64,000 nt of DNA from Chitinophagaceae bacterium (GTDB lineage Bacteria > Bacteroidota > Bacteroidia > Chitinophagales > Chitinophagaceae): contig SCQT01000101.1 of assembly GCA_004322015.1 (NCBI GenBank), forward strand, positions 1 to 64,000. Reading direction: 5' to 3'. This document shows, in pieces, positions 17,270 through 27,212 of this stretch (position 1 is its first letter; each line of letters opens with the position of its first letter). Position numbers and translations under genes: made by a program. The notes under the pieces are model-generated. The model searched no databases and was not told the DNA's origin. It was given only the letters and a program-made list of their open reading frames with translations.

Positions 17270-20197
17270 CTATCTGATACTTTTAATTCCTACTTTCTCT
17301 GACTGATATACATCTATACTATATACGCCGAATTCTTCCGACACTTTCCCTGCCAGGCGATAAAACCCTTTTCCCTGCAAAGGATCACGGCGCGCTGCGT
17401 CGGGAAAATGCACGGTGTCAATCCAATTGCCTTCCGCATCTAAAAAAGTACCGAAGAACATGCTTTCTCCTTTAATAGTACGTGCATGCTTCTCTGTGAC
17501 ATAATAACCCAATACCGTCACCTGCTTTCCTTTATATAAAGGTAAATCTTTGGCGGAGATATATTTTGCCGGGTCATCATCCACCAGCCTGAACACGTCG
17601 CACAAGGGGAAACCCAGCAATTGCATCTCTTGCAAAGCATCTTCTAAGGGATGCTGTGGCAGAAGTGGGAGAGTGAAAGTCATGGGTTTTTCTTCAAACA
17701 AAGATTGGTGCGCCGGGACATGCTGCTTGTTTTTTTTCTGTAAAAAATTAGCTTCCCACAGCAGTCTTTTTTTCGGCTTGCCGGTAAACCTGAGCGCTCC
17801 CGTTTTAATCAGGATATTCAACGGCTCTAATGTAATATTTGTTCTTTCTATAAAATCGGTCAGGTGCAGATAATGGCCGTTTTGCTTCCGTTCTTTAATG
17901 ATATATTCTGCCGTATTTTTTTCCAGATCCAGGATGTGCACGAAACCCACATATACTTTCTTTTCTCTGATGCAGGTCAGGTAATTACTATTGTTGACAC
18001 AAGGTGCAAGCACTGGTACACCTGTGCGTTTCAACTGATGGAAATACAGCTCCGTGTTGTAAAATCCGCCGAAGTTATTAATGACTGAAACTAAAAACTC
18101 TACGGGATAATAGGTTTTTAAAAATAAGCTCTGATAGCTCTCCACAGCATAGCTGGCGGAATGTGCTTTGCTGAAAGAATAACCGCCGAAGCTTTCCATC
18201 TGCCGCCATACCTCGGCTGTCAGTTTATCACTATAGCCTTTTTGTTTGCAGTTGGCAAAAAACTGTTCTTTGATCAACTGAAAACGATTATTGGAACGGT
18301 ATTTCCCGCTCATGGCGCGGCGCAGCACATCTGCATCCGCCATATCCAGTCCTGCAAAATGGTGGGCCACCTTAATCACATCTTCCTGGTAGACCATCAC
18401 ACCAAACGTTTCTTCCATAAGTTCTTTCATGATGGGATGCAGGTAAACGACTTCATCGGGATGATGATAATAATAAATATATTGCCGCATCATGCCGCTT
18501 TGTGCTACGCCGGGACGGATGATAGAGCTCGCAGCCACCAGTGTGAGGTAATCATCACATTCCAGCTTTTTCAACAGTTGTCGCATCGCAGGGCTTTCGA
18601 TATAAAAGCAACCGATGGTATCGGCTGTCCTGATCTTTTCTGCCAGCTTCTTATCCTGCATGAATTTATCCACCTCGCGGATATTAATATCCGCCTCCTG
18701 TGTTTCCTTCACTAATTCTATTGTATCTTTAATATGTCCTAACCCCCGTTGAGATAAAATATCCAGCTTAAATAATCCTGTTTTTTCAGCCAGGAACATA
18801 TCAATTTGTGAAGTGGCGAATCCTTTAGGAGGTAATTCCGTGGCAGTATATTGATAAATGGGCTTTTCGGAAATGAGCATGCCTCCTGCATGGATGCTCA
18901 GATGATTGGGAAAATCTTTGATCAGGTTGCCATAGCGTATGATCTGTTGTTGCCACTTGTCCGTGGCCATTTGCGGATGGTCAGAGATCTGGTCTATTTC
19001 ATCTTTGGGCAGGCCGAATACTTTACCTAATTCACGGATCACGGCATGTTGCTGGAAAGTGCTGAACATACCCAATAACGACACATGCTCTTTTCCATAT
19101 TTATTAAAGACATAGTTGATGATTTCATCCCGGTCGGCCCAACTGAAATCCATATCAAAGTCGGGCGGTGAGCTGCGGTTGGGGTTCAAAAAACGTTCGA
19201 AATATAAATCCAGCCCGATGGGGTCCACATCGGTAATCCCCAGGCAGTAGGCTACAATGGAATTGGCGCCACTGCCCCTGCCTACGTAGAAAAAGCCGCG
19301 GCCTTTCGCATAACGCACGATATCCCATATGATGAGAAAATATGCCGTAAAATGCATTTGATAGATAATGCCAAGCTCTTTTTCTACCCGTTTCCCGGCT
19401 GCATCATTCTGCAGCCCATACCGTTTCTGCAGCCCTTCTGAAGCCAGATGTTCCAATAAGTCTGCATCTTCTTTTTCCGTGCCGGAAAAATACTTTTTAT
19501 TCTTATCCGCGAAAAGTTCCATTCGTGTTTCACAGGCGTCTGTTACATGGAGCGTATTGGAAACAATTCCCGGGTATCGGATGAACGTGTTTAATAGCTC
19601 ACTCACCGGCATCAGGTATTCCTGCTCACCGGCAAGGTCATCATGCGATTGCCTGCTCAGCAAAATATTTTTATCAATAGCACGTAACAGGCGGTGTATA
19701 TTGTATCCCCTTTTATCTTTAAAGGTTACGGGGTGGCGGATGACAAAATGAGCGGCGTATTTTTTGACATCTGTTTTGTACAATTTATTCACTTCCGCAG
19801 GCTGTACGCCGATTAATTCATTATCCTGCAGTTTATCAGGTGAAATTTTTCCAAAAGGATAAATGACCCATACATTTTTATCCAGTGAAGGTTTTTCAGG
19901 AAAAGGAGTTTTTTGCATTAAATGTTCCGACAAAAACCGGTTAATGGATAAGAATCCTGCATCATTCTTTGCCAGAAGAATATAACATAATACGTGGTCA
20001 TTCCTGATTTCAGCGCCCAGCACAGGCTTGATGCCGGCTTCCCTGCAAAAATCCACAAAATCCCAGGCGTCTGCCGTGTTGTTGATATTGGTTAGCGCTA
20101 AGGAAACAGCACCTGCTTCAGCAGCATATTTTACCAAATCCTCCGTGGGGAAAGTACCATAACGGTAGCTAAACCAGGTTTTACAGTTTAAATACAT
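17270..20197 (-). CDS. dnaE: DNA polymerase III alpha subunit, short DnaE type
   Basis: A C-family polymerase of 975 residues, shorter than replicative DnaE (about 1150-1400). The palm carries GRGSGANSIVAYCLG and the catalytic PPDFDMDFSW (D348, D350); the third acidic residue is in FKLDILSQRGLGHI. A helix-hairpin-helix region lies around FIERTNITLEPLNILIKTGA, then a clamp-binding-like HQSLFEE and an OB-like C-terminus. The N-terminal PHP domain begins LNCKTWFSYRYG, with Lys at the position where a metal-binding His is common, so it is probably inactive. The start overlaps dinB by 10 nt. The operon with dinB suggests a translesion role rather than chromosome replication. Confidence 0.9.
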   Translation of the reverse strand: MYLNCKTWFSYRYGTFPTEDLVKYAAEAGAVSLALTNINNTADAWDFVDFCREAGIKPVLGAEIRNDHVLCYILLAKNDAGFLSINRFLSEHLMQKTPFPEKPSLDKNVWVIYPFGKISPDKLQDNELIGVQPAEVNKLYKTDVKKYAAHFVIRHPVTFKDKRGYNIHRLLRAIDKNILLSRQSHDDLAGEQEYLMPVSELLNTFIRYPGIVSNTLHVTDACETRMELFADKNKKYFSGTEKEDADLLEHLASEGLQKRYGLQNDAAGKRVEKELGIIYQMHFTAYFLIIWDIVRYAKGRGFFYVGRGSGANSIVAYCLGITDVDPIGLDLYFERFLNPNRSSPPDFDMDFSWADRDEIINYVFNKYGKEHVSLLGMFSTFQQHAVIRELGKVFGLPKDEIDQISDHPQMATDKWQQQIIRYGNLIKDFPNHLSIHAGGMLISEKPIYQYTATELPPKGFATSQIDMFLAEKTGLFKLDILSQRGLGHIKDTIELVKETQEADINIREVDKFMQDKKLAEKIRTADTIGCFYIESPAMRQLLKKLECDDYLTLVAASSIIRPGVAQSGMMRQYIYYYHHPDEVVYLHPIMKELMEETFGVMVYQEDVIKVAHHFAGLDMADADVLRRAMSGKYRSNNRFQLIKEQFFANCKQKGYSDKLTAEVWRQMESFGGYSFSKAHSASYAVESYQSLFLKTYYPVEFLVSVINNFGGFYNTELYFHQLKRTGVPVLAPCVNNSNYLTCIREKKVYVGFVHILDLEKNTAEYIIKERKQNGHYLHLTDFIERTNITLEPLNILIKTGALRFTGKPKKRLLWEANFLQKKNKQHVPAHQSLFEEKPMTFTLPLLPQHPLEDALQEMQLLGFPLCDVFRLVDDDPAKYISAKDLPLYKGKQVTVLGYYVTEKHARTIKGESMFFGTFLDAEGNWIDTVHFPDAARRDPLQGKGFYRLAGKVSEEFGVYSIDVYQSEKVGIKSIR

Positions 20198-21381
20198 GCT
20201 GCTTCTTTTTTAGGTTGTTTGGGCTTCGGTACACCCATGGCTCGCATCAATAAACCGGAACCGAATCTTCGCTTAATATGATCTATAGCCTGGTAAAGCT
20301 GGATGGTTTCCACCGTATCGTCAAAAAGAGAGATCTGGTAAGCGCCTGTCACGAGATGACTGAAACGTATGCCCAACAGTCGAACCAGCAAACGCTTGTC
20401 GTAAAGCTTTGTAAAAAGGGATTTGGCTTTATCTATCAACACAGCGTCGTTATTGGTATAAGAAAGTATGCATTGTTTGGTGACAGTATCAAAATTGGAA
20501 TAACGCAGCTTCAGTGTAATGCAGCCTGTCAGCCGGTGCTGGTTGCGCAGCTCAAAGCCGGTCTTTTCCACCATGCGTACCAATTCTGCTTCTAAGAAGT
20601 GCACATCTATCGTATCGGTCTGAAAAGTATTCTCTGTGGAAATACTTTTTTGTTCTGAATAAGGAATGACGGGCGTTTCATCTATGCCGTTGGCGCGTTT
20701 CCAGAGTTCTGTACCGCCTTTTCCCAAAAGATTCTGCAACAACAACACAGGGATTTCTGATAAAATACGGATCGTTTCCACACCCATGTCCCGCAGTAAC
20801 ATTCCTGTTTTGGCGCCGATGCCTGGCATTTTTTCCACAGTCAGCGGGGCCAGGTAGTTTTTTTCCGTGCCGAACGGGATTTCTATTTGCCCGTCAGGCT
20901 TTACCTCATTAGTGCCTACCTTCCCCAACAGTTTATTGGAGGCTAAAGCGTAAGAAATAGTCAGTCCTGATTCTTTGAAAATGTATTTTTTGAGATCAGT
21001 AGTATATTTACTGCAGCCGAAAAATTTATCCATACCTGTCATATCCACATAAAATTCATCTATGCTGCTTTTTTCATATACCGGTACTTTGGAGGCAATG
21101 ATCTCAGTGACCAGGTGCGAGTAATGGGAATAGCTTTCATAATCTCCGCCAATGATCACCGCGTGCGGACACAATCTCCGCGCTATTTTCATCGGCATAG
21201 CCGAATGGATCCCAAACCGGCGCGCTTCATAGCTGGCTGATGCCACCACGCCCCGGTCGCTGCTGCCGCCCACTAACAGGGGGATACCTTTGAACTTTGG
21301 ATTGCGCAGACATTCCACGCTCACGAAAAAAGCATCCAAATCTAAATGCACAATATGCCGTTGGCTGTCAAAAGCTGTCAT
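20188..21381 (-). CDS. dinB: DNA polymerase IV (Y family)
   Basis: A 397-residue translesion polymerase. Palm motifs are HLDLDAFFVSVE (D14, D16) and SSIDEFYVDMTG (D108, E109). The thumb has a helix-hairpin-helix KMPGIGAKTGMLLRDMG, and the little-finger domain follows. QISLFDD near residue 360 looks like a sliding-clamp-binding peptide. It is the first gene of an operon with the dnaE-like and exonuclease/GIY-YIG genes. A perfect inverted repeat lies 26 nt upstream of its start, suggesting damage-responsive repression. Confidence 0.93.
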   Translation of the reverse strand: MTAFDSQRHIVHLDLDAFFVSVECLRNPKFKGIPLLVGGSSDRGVVASASYEARRFGIHSAMPMKIARRLCPHAVIIGGDYESYSHYSHLVTEIIASKVPVYEKSSIDEFYVDMTGMDKFFGCSKYTTDLKKYIFKESGLTISYALASNKLLGKVGTNEVKPDGQIEIPFGTEKNYLAPLTVEKMPGIGAKTGMLLRDMGVETIRILSEIPVLLLQNLLGKGGTELWKRANGIDETPVIPYSEQKSISTENTFQTDTIDVHFLEAELVRMVEKTGFELRNQHRLTGCITLKLRYSNFDTVTKQCILSYTNNDAVLIDKAKSLFTKLYDKRLLVRLLGIRFSHLVTGAYQISLFDDTVETIQLYQAIDHIKRRFGSGLLMRAMGVPKPKQPKKEAACI

Positions 21382-21406
21382 GATCCAAAAATCAGGACAG
21401 CAATAT

Positions 21407-21423
21407 TACTAATATTTTTAGTA
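21407..21423 (-). promoter_or_regulatory. operator-like inverted repeat upstream of dinB operon
   Basis: TACTAA-N5-TTAGTA is a perfect 6+6 inverted repeat, with a further TAATTATTTTAGTG half-like copy just upstream. It overlaps the sequence TAATATTG, a one-mismatch -7 element on the minus strand. A LexA-like repressor site is the simplest reading; which repressor binds it is inference. Confidence 0.45.
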
Positions 21424-21641
21424 AATGAGGCTAATTATTTTAGTGAATATATTTTTTGAATGTGCTTGATATTTTTCCTCTCCTTGTTAAGCAATTGTTA
21501 TGATCGGAAAAAGAACTATATAGTTTAAAAGATATGTTACTATCTTTAGAGGCACCTAAGGTGAGCTTGTAGAAAGCAATTGACTGGACGAATATTTAAT
21601 AATCCTCCCTGAATTAACCTAAACAATCTCAATTATAGACA

Positions 21642-21878
21642 ATGTTGAAGAATACCTCAGCTCTTATAGAAGAATATTCGCATAAATCATTTCCTGATCA
21701 TGAGTTGAGATGCCCAAGGTGTAAACCTAAAAAACTTATCATGCATAAAGCGAAAGGTTTCAGCTTCAGCTCTTTAAATCCAACTAAATATATAGAAGAA
21801 CTAATTCGCTACAAAGATATTAATAGTGGGAATGTCAGCTTTACTTGTAAGGTATGTGATTTTGATTTTCCTACATAA
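21642..21878 (+). CDS. small zinc-ribbon-like protein, unknown function
   Basis: A 78-residue protein with two Cys pairs, CPRC near residue 24 and CKVC near residue 69, the pattern of a treble-clef/zinc-ribbon fold. It has no signal peptide. A TATCTTTA near 21541 is a near match to the -7 consensus. The region 21424-21641 is otherwise empty as far as I can see. Family not recognised. Confidence 0.55.
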   Translation: MLKNTSALIEEYSHKSFPDHELRCPRCKPKKLIMHKAKGFSFSSLNPTKYIEELIRYKDINSGNVSFTCKVCDFDFPT

Positions 21879-21977
21879 CCGTTATCAACAATAATATCCC
21901 CCACCAAGATAACAACTACAAGCTATGTATATGACCATAAAATAAATAGAATATCTAAAGATAAAATTAAAAAGCGA

Positions 21978-22823
21978 ATGATCAATAAATCGTTATCTGC
22001 CAAAAAAATGATACAGATTTTATTCATTTTTCTCCTTATTCCCGTGGCTTCTTACTGCCAGGACAAGCCTTTAACGTGTAAAGATATTCACGAGGGGCTT
22101 TTTTATTATTATCCTAAAAACTCGTCGGATCAGTACTCGGAAAGGTTTGGCGATAAGTTTGAATATGAAACAAATCTTAAGTCGCATGATTCAGCCCTCT
22201 ATCATGTCAGTTGGGGAAAAGATTGTGCCTTCTCAGAAAAATATGTCAGGAGTAATATCAAAATGACATTTCAGCAACTTTCGCTGATGGAAGAACACAC
22301 ATTTATTTATCGGGTTACCGGCATAACCAATACCTATTTCACCTTTTCCACGTATATGGATAAGATGCCTGATCTTCCGATAGGAGATGACACGATGTGG
22401 TTTCACCCGCAGGTATATCCTACTAATCAATTGCTCTTTACGTCTATTGCTAACAGCGCTGTGTTACGCCAAAAGCCTTTCAATGATACTTCGCATTATG
22501 CCGTATTGTACCTGTACAGACCGGGTAAGTTTACCGATTTTCTAAATATTTATCCAATATATCTGGATGGCATTGAAATGGGCATAGAGGAAAATAACTC
22601 GGGATATATTTATAAGGTACTGAAGGAAGGACCCCTGGAGATAAAAGGGACTTTATTTAACCACGCTGCTGAGATGTCACTGCCGGTTCGATTCGGCCAT
22701 ATCTATTATGTAAAAACATGGGTTCATTTTGGAGCAGTGAGAAATAAAACGCATGTAGAAATGCAGGTAGTGGATTCGAAAACCGGAAGATCCGAATTTG
22801 AAAAAGTGAAGCGAAAATACTAA
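21978..22823 (+). CDS. secreted protein of unknown function
   Basis: A 281-residue protein with an N-terminal signal peptide (MIQILFIFLLIPVASYC, then QDKP), probably cleaved after the Ser-Tyr-Cys region; the Cys could make it a lipoprotein. The alternative start at the second Met (MIQIL) would give a more typical signal length. The mature part is beta-rich (LPVRFGHIYYVKTWVHFGAV). I do not recognise the family. Confidence 0.7.
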   Translation: MINKSLSAKKMIQILFIFLLIPVASYCQDKPLTCKDIHEGLFYYYPKNSSDQYSERFGDKFEYETNLKSHDSALYHVSWGKDCAFSEKYVRSNIKMTFQQLSLMEEHTFIYRVTGITNTYFTFSTYMDKMPDLPIGDDTMWFHPQVYPTNQLLFTSIANSAVLRQKPFNDTSHYAVLYLYRPGKFTDFLNIYPIYLDGIEMGIEENNSGYIYKVLKEGPLEIKGTLFNHAAEMSLPVRFGHIYYVKTWVHFGAVRNKTHVEMQVVDSKTGRSEFEKVKRKY

Positions 22824-22981
22824 TAAGGTAGTATGTAAATCATATTTGCCCACTATTTTTTGTAATTAGAGAATGGAACAGACTTTTCTTTGCATAAAGA
22901 AAATGAAATCATGTATCATTCATTGTTTAGGAAGCTTTTAATGAGGAATTTCTTCTGCGAATTGGAAATCCCTGAGATTTT

Positions 22982-23365
22982 TCAATGATATAACCTTTCC
23001 AACCTTTCTTTCTTCAGTACCTTTTGCTTTTGTTTCCCCCTGGCAATGATTATTGTATCTTTTTGAACCTGAAATGAGCAAATAATTTCATTCCCCTTTA
23101 TTTCTTCAATAACGGCAGTAAAGTCAACAGCAGCATTGACAGGAGCAGGAGCAAGATGTTCGATTTGTATAAACGTGCCGATCCCTTCCTCATCATCCTC
23201 TTTCATATCCAGTACAAACAGCCGGCAGCACCATTCTGCATCACGTGCCAGCGCAAATGTGCTGTACAAAGGATGAACCATTTGCCCGTTGAAGGCTGCA
23301 CAGTCTTCTCGCAGTACTTTTTTGGAGAATGTCCTGATGTCTCCCGGATGAAAAATACCTTTCAT
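22982..23365 (-). CDS. hotdog-fold thioesterase-like protein
   Basis: A 127-residue single-domain protein resembling the fluoroacetyl-CoA thioesterase-like hotdog family: FNGQMVHPLYSTFALARDAEW, then GTFIQIEHLAPAPVNAAVDF and a terminal KQKQKVL strand. A general acyl-CoA thioesterase or acyl-binding role is inferred. It follows pyk on the same strand and may be cotranscribed. Confidence 0.65.
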   Translation of the reverse strand: MKGIFHPGDIRTFSKKVLREDCAAFNGQMVHPLYSTFALARDAEWCCRLFVLDMKEDDEEGIGTFIQIEHLAPAPVNAAVDFTAVIEEIKGNEIICSFQVQKDTIIIARGKQKQKVLKKERLERLYH

Positions 23366-23418
23366 CTTAAATAGTTAGTTTAAAGATCCTGATATTTCTG
23401 TGGGGAGATAACCATCTG

Positions 23419-24915
23419 TTATTCTACCCTCGATATCTTCAGCATATTGGTGGGCGCATGTGCTTCGATGGGAAGACTTCCGGTGTTGATGACCACATCG
23501 CCTGATTTTACAAAGTTACGTTCGCGTAAAATAGTCAGTTGGTCGCTCAGGATATCATCTATGCTTTCTTCTTCAGCATAATATAATGCCCTGACGCCCC
23601 AGCTCAGGCTAAGTTGATTCACTAATTTCTCGATCTTGGTAAAAATAAATAATGGCGCTTTGGGACGGTAGCTGCTAAGCATAAATGCGGTGTAACCGCT
23701 CTGTGTCATGCCTATGAGTGCATCTGCATTCACATCTTCTGCAATGCGGCAGGCATTATAGCAAAGTGCATCGCTCAGGAAAGAAGGCGAGTGTGACAAG
23801 GGTGTAAGGTTGCGGTTATATATGATGTCTTCTTTCTCTACTTCTTCAATAATCTTTTTCATCGTTTCCACTACTAAAGCAGGATGTTGTCCCATCGCCG
23901 TTTCACCGCTCAGCATCACCGCGTCAGAGCCTTCCAGAACGGCATTAGCTACGTCCGTGATCTCGCTTCTGTTAGGCTTTACGCGATCCATCATGCTCTC
24001 CATCATTTGTGTGGCAACAATAACCGGCTTGGCACGATGAATACATTTCCGGATAATATTTTTCTGGATCATGGGAACCTGTTCCACGGGTAATTCGACC
24101 CCGAGATCTCCCCGTGCGATCATGATGCCGTCTGACTCCAGAATAATTTCCCTGATGTTAGTTACTGCCTCCGGTTTTTCTATTTTGGCAATGATCTTGA
24201 TCTTACTGTCCTTTTCATCCAGCTTATTACGAAGTGTAACGATATCATTTACGCTGCGGACAAATGAAAGCGCTACCCAGTCAATATCCTGTTCAATGAT
24301 AAATGCCAGATCTTCCAGGTCTTTTCCGGTAAGGCAGGGCAGAGAAATTTTAGTATCCGGAAGATTAACGCCTTTATTAGATGAAAGAATGCCACCGATG
24401 GTGACAACGGCTTTTACGTTATTTTCCCTGGTAATTTCCGTCACTTTCACTTCTATTTTGCCATCGTCAATCAGGACCACATTTCCTACTTTCACATCTT
24501 TATGAAGATCGGGATAAGAAACATAAATCTTTTCTTTATTACCGACGCATTTTTCATTGGTGAAAGTAAGGATATCTCCGGCCCGTACCTCCAGCGCATT
24601 ATTTTCAATTTGCCCGACGCGTAACTTAGGGCCTTGCAAATCACCCAGAATAGCCACATTATAAGGCTCTGTTTTATTGATTTTACGGATACTTTGAATA
24701 ATATCTTTTTTACTTTCGAGCGTACCATGAGAAAAATTGAGGCGGAACACATTTACACCGGCGATCACCAAAGAAAGTAATTTATCATAAGAATCACAGG
24801 CAGGACCTACAGTAGCTACTATTTTTGTTTTATGTGTGGAGTGCTGGCGGGCAGCTTCGTGATTCATTCCCTTATTAATGTATTTAGAAAGGTCTTTCTT
24901 ACTTTTTGTCGCCAT
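23419..24915 (-). CDS. pyk: pyruvate kinase
   Basis: Transfers phosphate from phosphoenolpyruvate to ADP in the last step of glycolysis. The 498-residue protein has KIVATVGPACDSYDKL at the start of the barrel, NVFRLNFSHGT, a B domain, the catalytic-Lys signature IIAKIEKPEAVTNI, MIARGDLGVELP, and VATQMMESMMD. A C-terminal allosteric domain follows. It starts 15 nt after pfkA ends, so both irreversible steps of lower and upper glycolysis are in one operon. Confidence 0.97.
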   Translation of the reverse strand: MATKSKKDLSKYINKGMNHEAARQHSTHKTKIVATVGPACDSYDKLLSLVIAGVNVFRLNFSHGTLESKKDIIQSIRKINKTEPYNVAILGDLQGPKLRVGQIENNALEVRAGDILTFTNEKCVGNKEKIYVSYPDLHKDVKVGNVVLIDDGKIEVKVTEITRENNVKAVVTIGGILSSNKGVNLPDTKISLPCLTGKDLEDLAFIIEQDIDWVALSFVRSVNDIVTLRNKLDEKDSKIKIIAKIEKPEAVTNIREIILESDGIMIARGDLGVELPVEQVPMIQKNIIRKCIHRAKPVIVATQMMESMMDRVKPNRSEITDVANAVLEGSDAVMLSGETAMGQHPALVVETMKKIIEEVEKEDIIYNRNLTPLSHSPSFLSDALCYNACRIAEDVNADALIGMTQSGYTAFMLSSYRPKAPLFIFTKIEKLVNQLSLSWGVRALYYAEEESIDDILSDQLTILRERNFVKSGDVVINTGSLPIEAHAPTNMLKISRVE

Positions 24916-24930
24916 TATTTTTTATTTAGA

Positions 24931-25965
24931 TTAACTCGCCAAAATACGTGTGATGTTGAACCAGTCTTCATTGATCTTTTGCCTGTCCTTGACTGCATTT
25001 TCCAGGGGCGTATATTGCAACTGATTATTTACAATACCTATCATACAATTATTCCTGCCTTCCAGTAAGGATTCCACTGCTGCAAAACCAAGGCGGCTGG
25101 CAATTACTCTGTCCATGCAACTGGGAGAACCACCGCGTTGAATATGTCCGAGGATACATACGCGGATGTCAATATGCGGAACCCTTTCTTTCAATGTTCT
25201 GGATACTTCATTGGCGCCGCCATAAGCATCGCCCTCCGCCACCACAATGATGTTCACCAGCTTCTGACGGCGTTCATTGGCCTGTAGAGCCGTAACAATA
25301 TCTTCAATATTCGTTTTACGTTCAGGCACCAGAATATGTTCAGCACCGGTGGCAATGCCGCTGTGCAAAGCGATATAACCCGCATCACGCCCCATTACTT
25401 CCACAATAAAAAGGCGGTCGTGTGCATCGGCTGTATCACGTATTTTGTCTATAGCTTCAACAGCCGTATTGACTGCCGTATCAAAACCAATGGTAAAATC
25501 CGTCCCCGCAATATCTTTATCAATCGTACCGGGTAAGCCTATACAGGGTATATCAAATTCCTGGCTGAATGCCAATGCTCCTTTAAATGAACCGTCACCG
25601 CCGATCACGACCACACCGTTGATATCATGTTTTTTCAGTTGATTATAAGCTTCTTTACGACCTTCGGATTCATAAAATTCTTTGCTTCTTGCTGTTTTTA
25701 AAACAGTACCACCCCGCTGAATGATATTGGCAACGGATTTGGATTCCATTTTAATAATGTCGCCCTTGATCATCCCTTTATAACCATACATGACACCATA
25801 TACGTTCAGCTTATGATAAATGCCGGTACGGACTACCGCGCGAATGGCTGCATTCATACCCGGAGAATCCCCTCCCGAAGTTAACACAGCGATATTAGTT
25901 ACCTTACCCATAGTTTTTCCGGATAAATGACTATCCTGGTTGCCTGTCCTGATATCAGAAGCCAC
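24931..25965 (-). CDS. pfkA: ATP-dependent 6-phosphofructokinase
   Basis: Phosphorylates fructose 6-phosphate. Motifs include IAVLTSGGDSPGMNAAIRAV, GGDGSFKGA (a Gly after GGD, as in ATP-dependent enzymes), GLPGTIDKDIAGTDFTIGF with the catalytic Asp, and VEVMGRDAGYIAL. The longest frame gives 344 residues; the Met at residue 19 (25911), followed by GKVTNIAVLTSGG, is at least as likely a start and gives the usual family length of about 320-326. First gene of the operon with pyk. Confidence 0.96.
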   Translation of the reverse strand: MASDIRTGNQDSHLSGKTMGKVTNIAVLTSGGDSPGMNAAIRAVVRTGIYHKLNVYGVMYGYKGMIKGDIIKMESKSVANIIQRGGTVLKTARSKEFYESEGRKEAYNQLKKHDINGVVVIGGDGSFKGALAFSQEFDIPCIGLPGTIDKDIAGTDFTIGFDTAVNTAVEAIDKIRDTADAHDRLFIVEVMGRDAGYIALHSGIATGAEHILVPERKTNIEDIVTALQANERRQKLVNIIVVAEGDAYGGANEVSRTLKERVPHIDIRVCILGHIQRGGSPSCMDRVIASRLGFAAVESLLEGRNNCMIGIVNNQLQYTPLENAVKDRQKINEDWFNITRILAS

Positions 25966-26052
25966 AAAATTAATATTTTGAATTAGTTTTTCTAAATGGT
26001 AAAAAATAAAGCAATTTTGCTTTTTTTAATGAATCTGTTCCGTTTCGGGGTG

Positions 26053-26060
26053 CAAAAGTA
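26053..26060 (-). promoter_or_regulatory. -7 promoter element of pfkA-pyk
   Basis: On the minus strand TACTTTTG matches TAnnTTTG, about 88 nt upstream of the longer pfkA start, in the divergent gap before the reductase gene. Confidence 0.45.
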
Positions 26061-26111
26061 CGGTTATTTCCAAAGTATTAAAAGGATATTGTATTTTTAA
26101 AAATTTGTAGA

Positions 26112-27047
26112 ATGAGGATATTGATAACGGGTTCTAACGGATTGTTAGGGCAACATCTGATCAAATTATTAAAACAGAACAACAATCACCGGATCATTGC
26201 TACCGCACGGGGTGGAAATCGCCTGAAAGATCAAAACGGCTATCAATATATATCATTGGATATTTGTGATGAAACTCAGGTGAAAAAAGTAATTGCTGAT
26301 AATGTTCCCGATGTGATTATCCATTGCGCTGCTATGACGCAGGTGGATGATTGTGAAATAAAAAAAGAGCAGTGCTGGAGAGCTAATGTGCTTGCCACAC
26401 AATATTTGATAAAAGCGGCGCAGCAGATAAAGTCTTCATTCCTGTTAGTCTCCACTGATTTTATTTTTAATGGCGAATCAGGCCCTTATGATGAAAACGC
26501 CTTGCCGGATCCATTGAGCTATTACGGCATGAGCAAATTGGCTGCAGAGATGCTGCTGATGACCAGCCAATTACGTTGGGCCATCGCACGCACTGTGTTG
26601 GTGTATGGCATTGCGGAGGATATGAGCCGTTCTAATATTATCCTCTGGGTTAAAAAAAGTTTGGAACAGGGTAAGAAGATCAGGGTGGTGGATGATCAAT
26701 GGCGGACCCCCACATTAGTGCAGGATCTCGCGATGGGTTGTCAACTGATCACGGAGAAATTTCTGGCGAATAATGATGTTGACACAAATAAAATATCGGG
26801 TATTTTCAATATTTCAGGGAGGGATTTTCTAACTCCTTATGAAATGGCATTGAAAACTGCGGATTACTTTCATCTGGATAAATCGCTCATTGAAAAAGCG
26901 GATGCTTCTTCTTTTACGCAAACTGCCAAACGCCCGCCAAAAACGGGTTTTATTATTGATAAAGCGGGGGAAATGTTGGGGTATAAGCCACATAGCTTTG
27001 GGGAAGGAATAAAAATAATGGGAGAGGAGCTCATTGCGGAAAAGTAG
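26112..27047 (+). CDS. NAD(P)-dependent sugar reductase, RmlD-like SDR
   Basis: A 311-residue extended short-chain dehydrogenase. The Rossmann glycine motif is ILITGSNGLLGQH and the catalytic pair is YYGMSK (YxxxK). DVIIHCAAMTQVDDCE and STDFIFNGESGPYDE are typical of dTDP-4-dehydrorhamnose reductase (RmlD). It is not next to rml genes, so the sugar is uncertain. Divergent from pfkA. Confidence 0.85.
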   Translation: MRILITGSNGLLGQHLIKLLKQNNNHRIIATARGGNRLKDQNGYQYISLDICDETQVKKVIADNVPDVIIHCAAMTQVDDCEIKKEQCWRANVLATQYLIKAAQQIKSSFLLVSTDFIFNGESGPYDENALPDPLSYYGMSKLAAEMLLMTSQLRWAIARTVLVYGIAEDMSRSNIILWVKKSLEQGKKIRVVDDQWRTPTLVQDLAMGCQLITEKFLANNDVDTNKISGIFNISGRDFLTPYEMALKTADYFHLDKSLIEKADASSFTQTAKRPPKTGFIIDKAGEMLGYKPHSFGEGIKIMGEELIAEK

Positions 27048-27212
27048 CGCAAATTTATCAATTGCTAAGGCCAGTCGTATGGCGGCCGGATAATATCGGG
27101 AATGTTAGTTCATTAAGATTTATTTATATTTTGTGTGTTAAATCATGACATTGAAATGCGGCAGGGATTTGATTTTTTTGGTATTTTACGTTAAAACAAT
27201 AAAACAAACATT

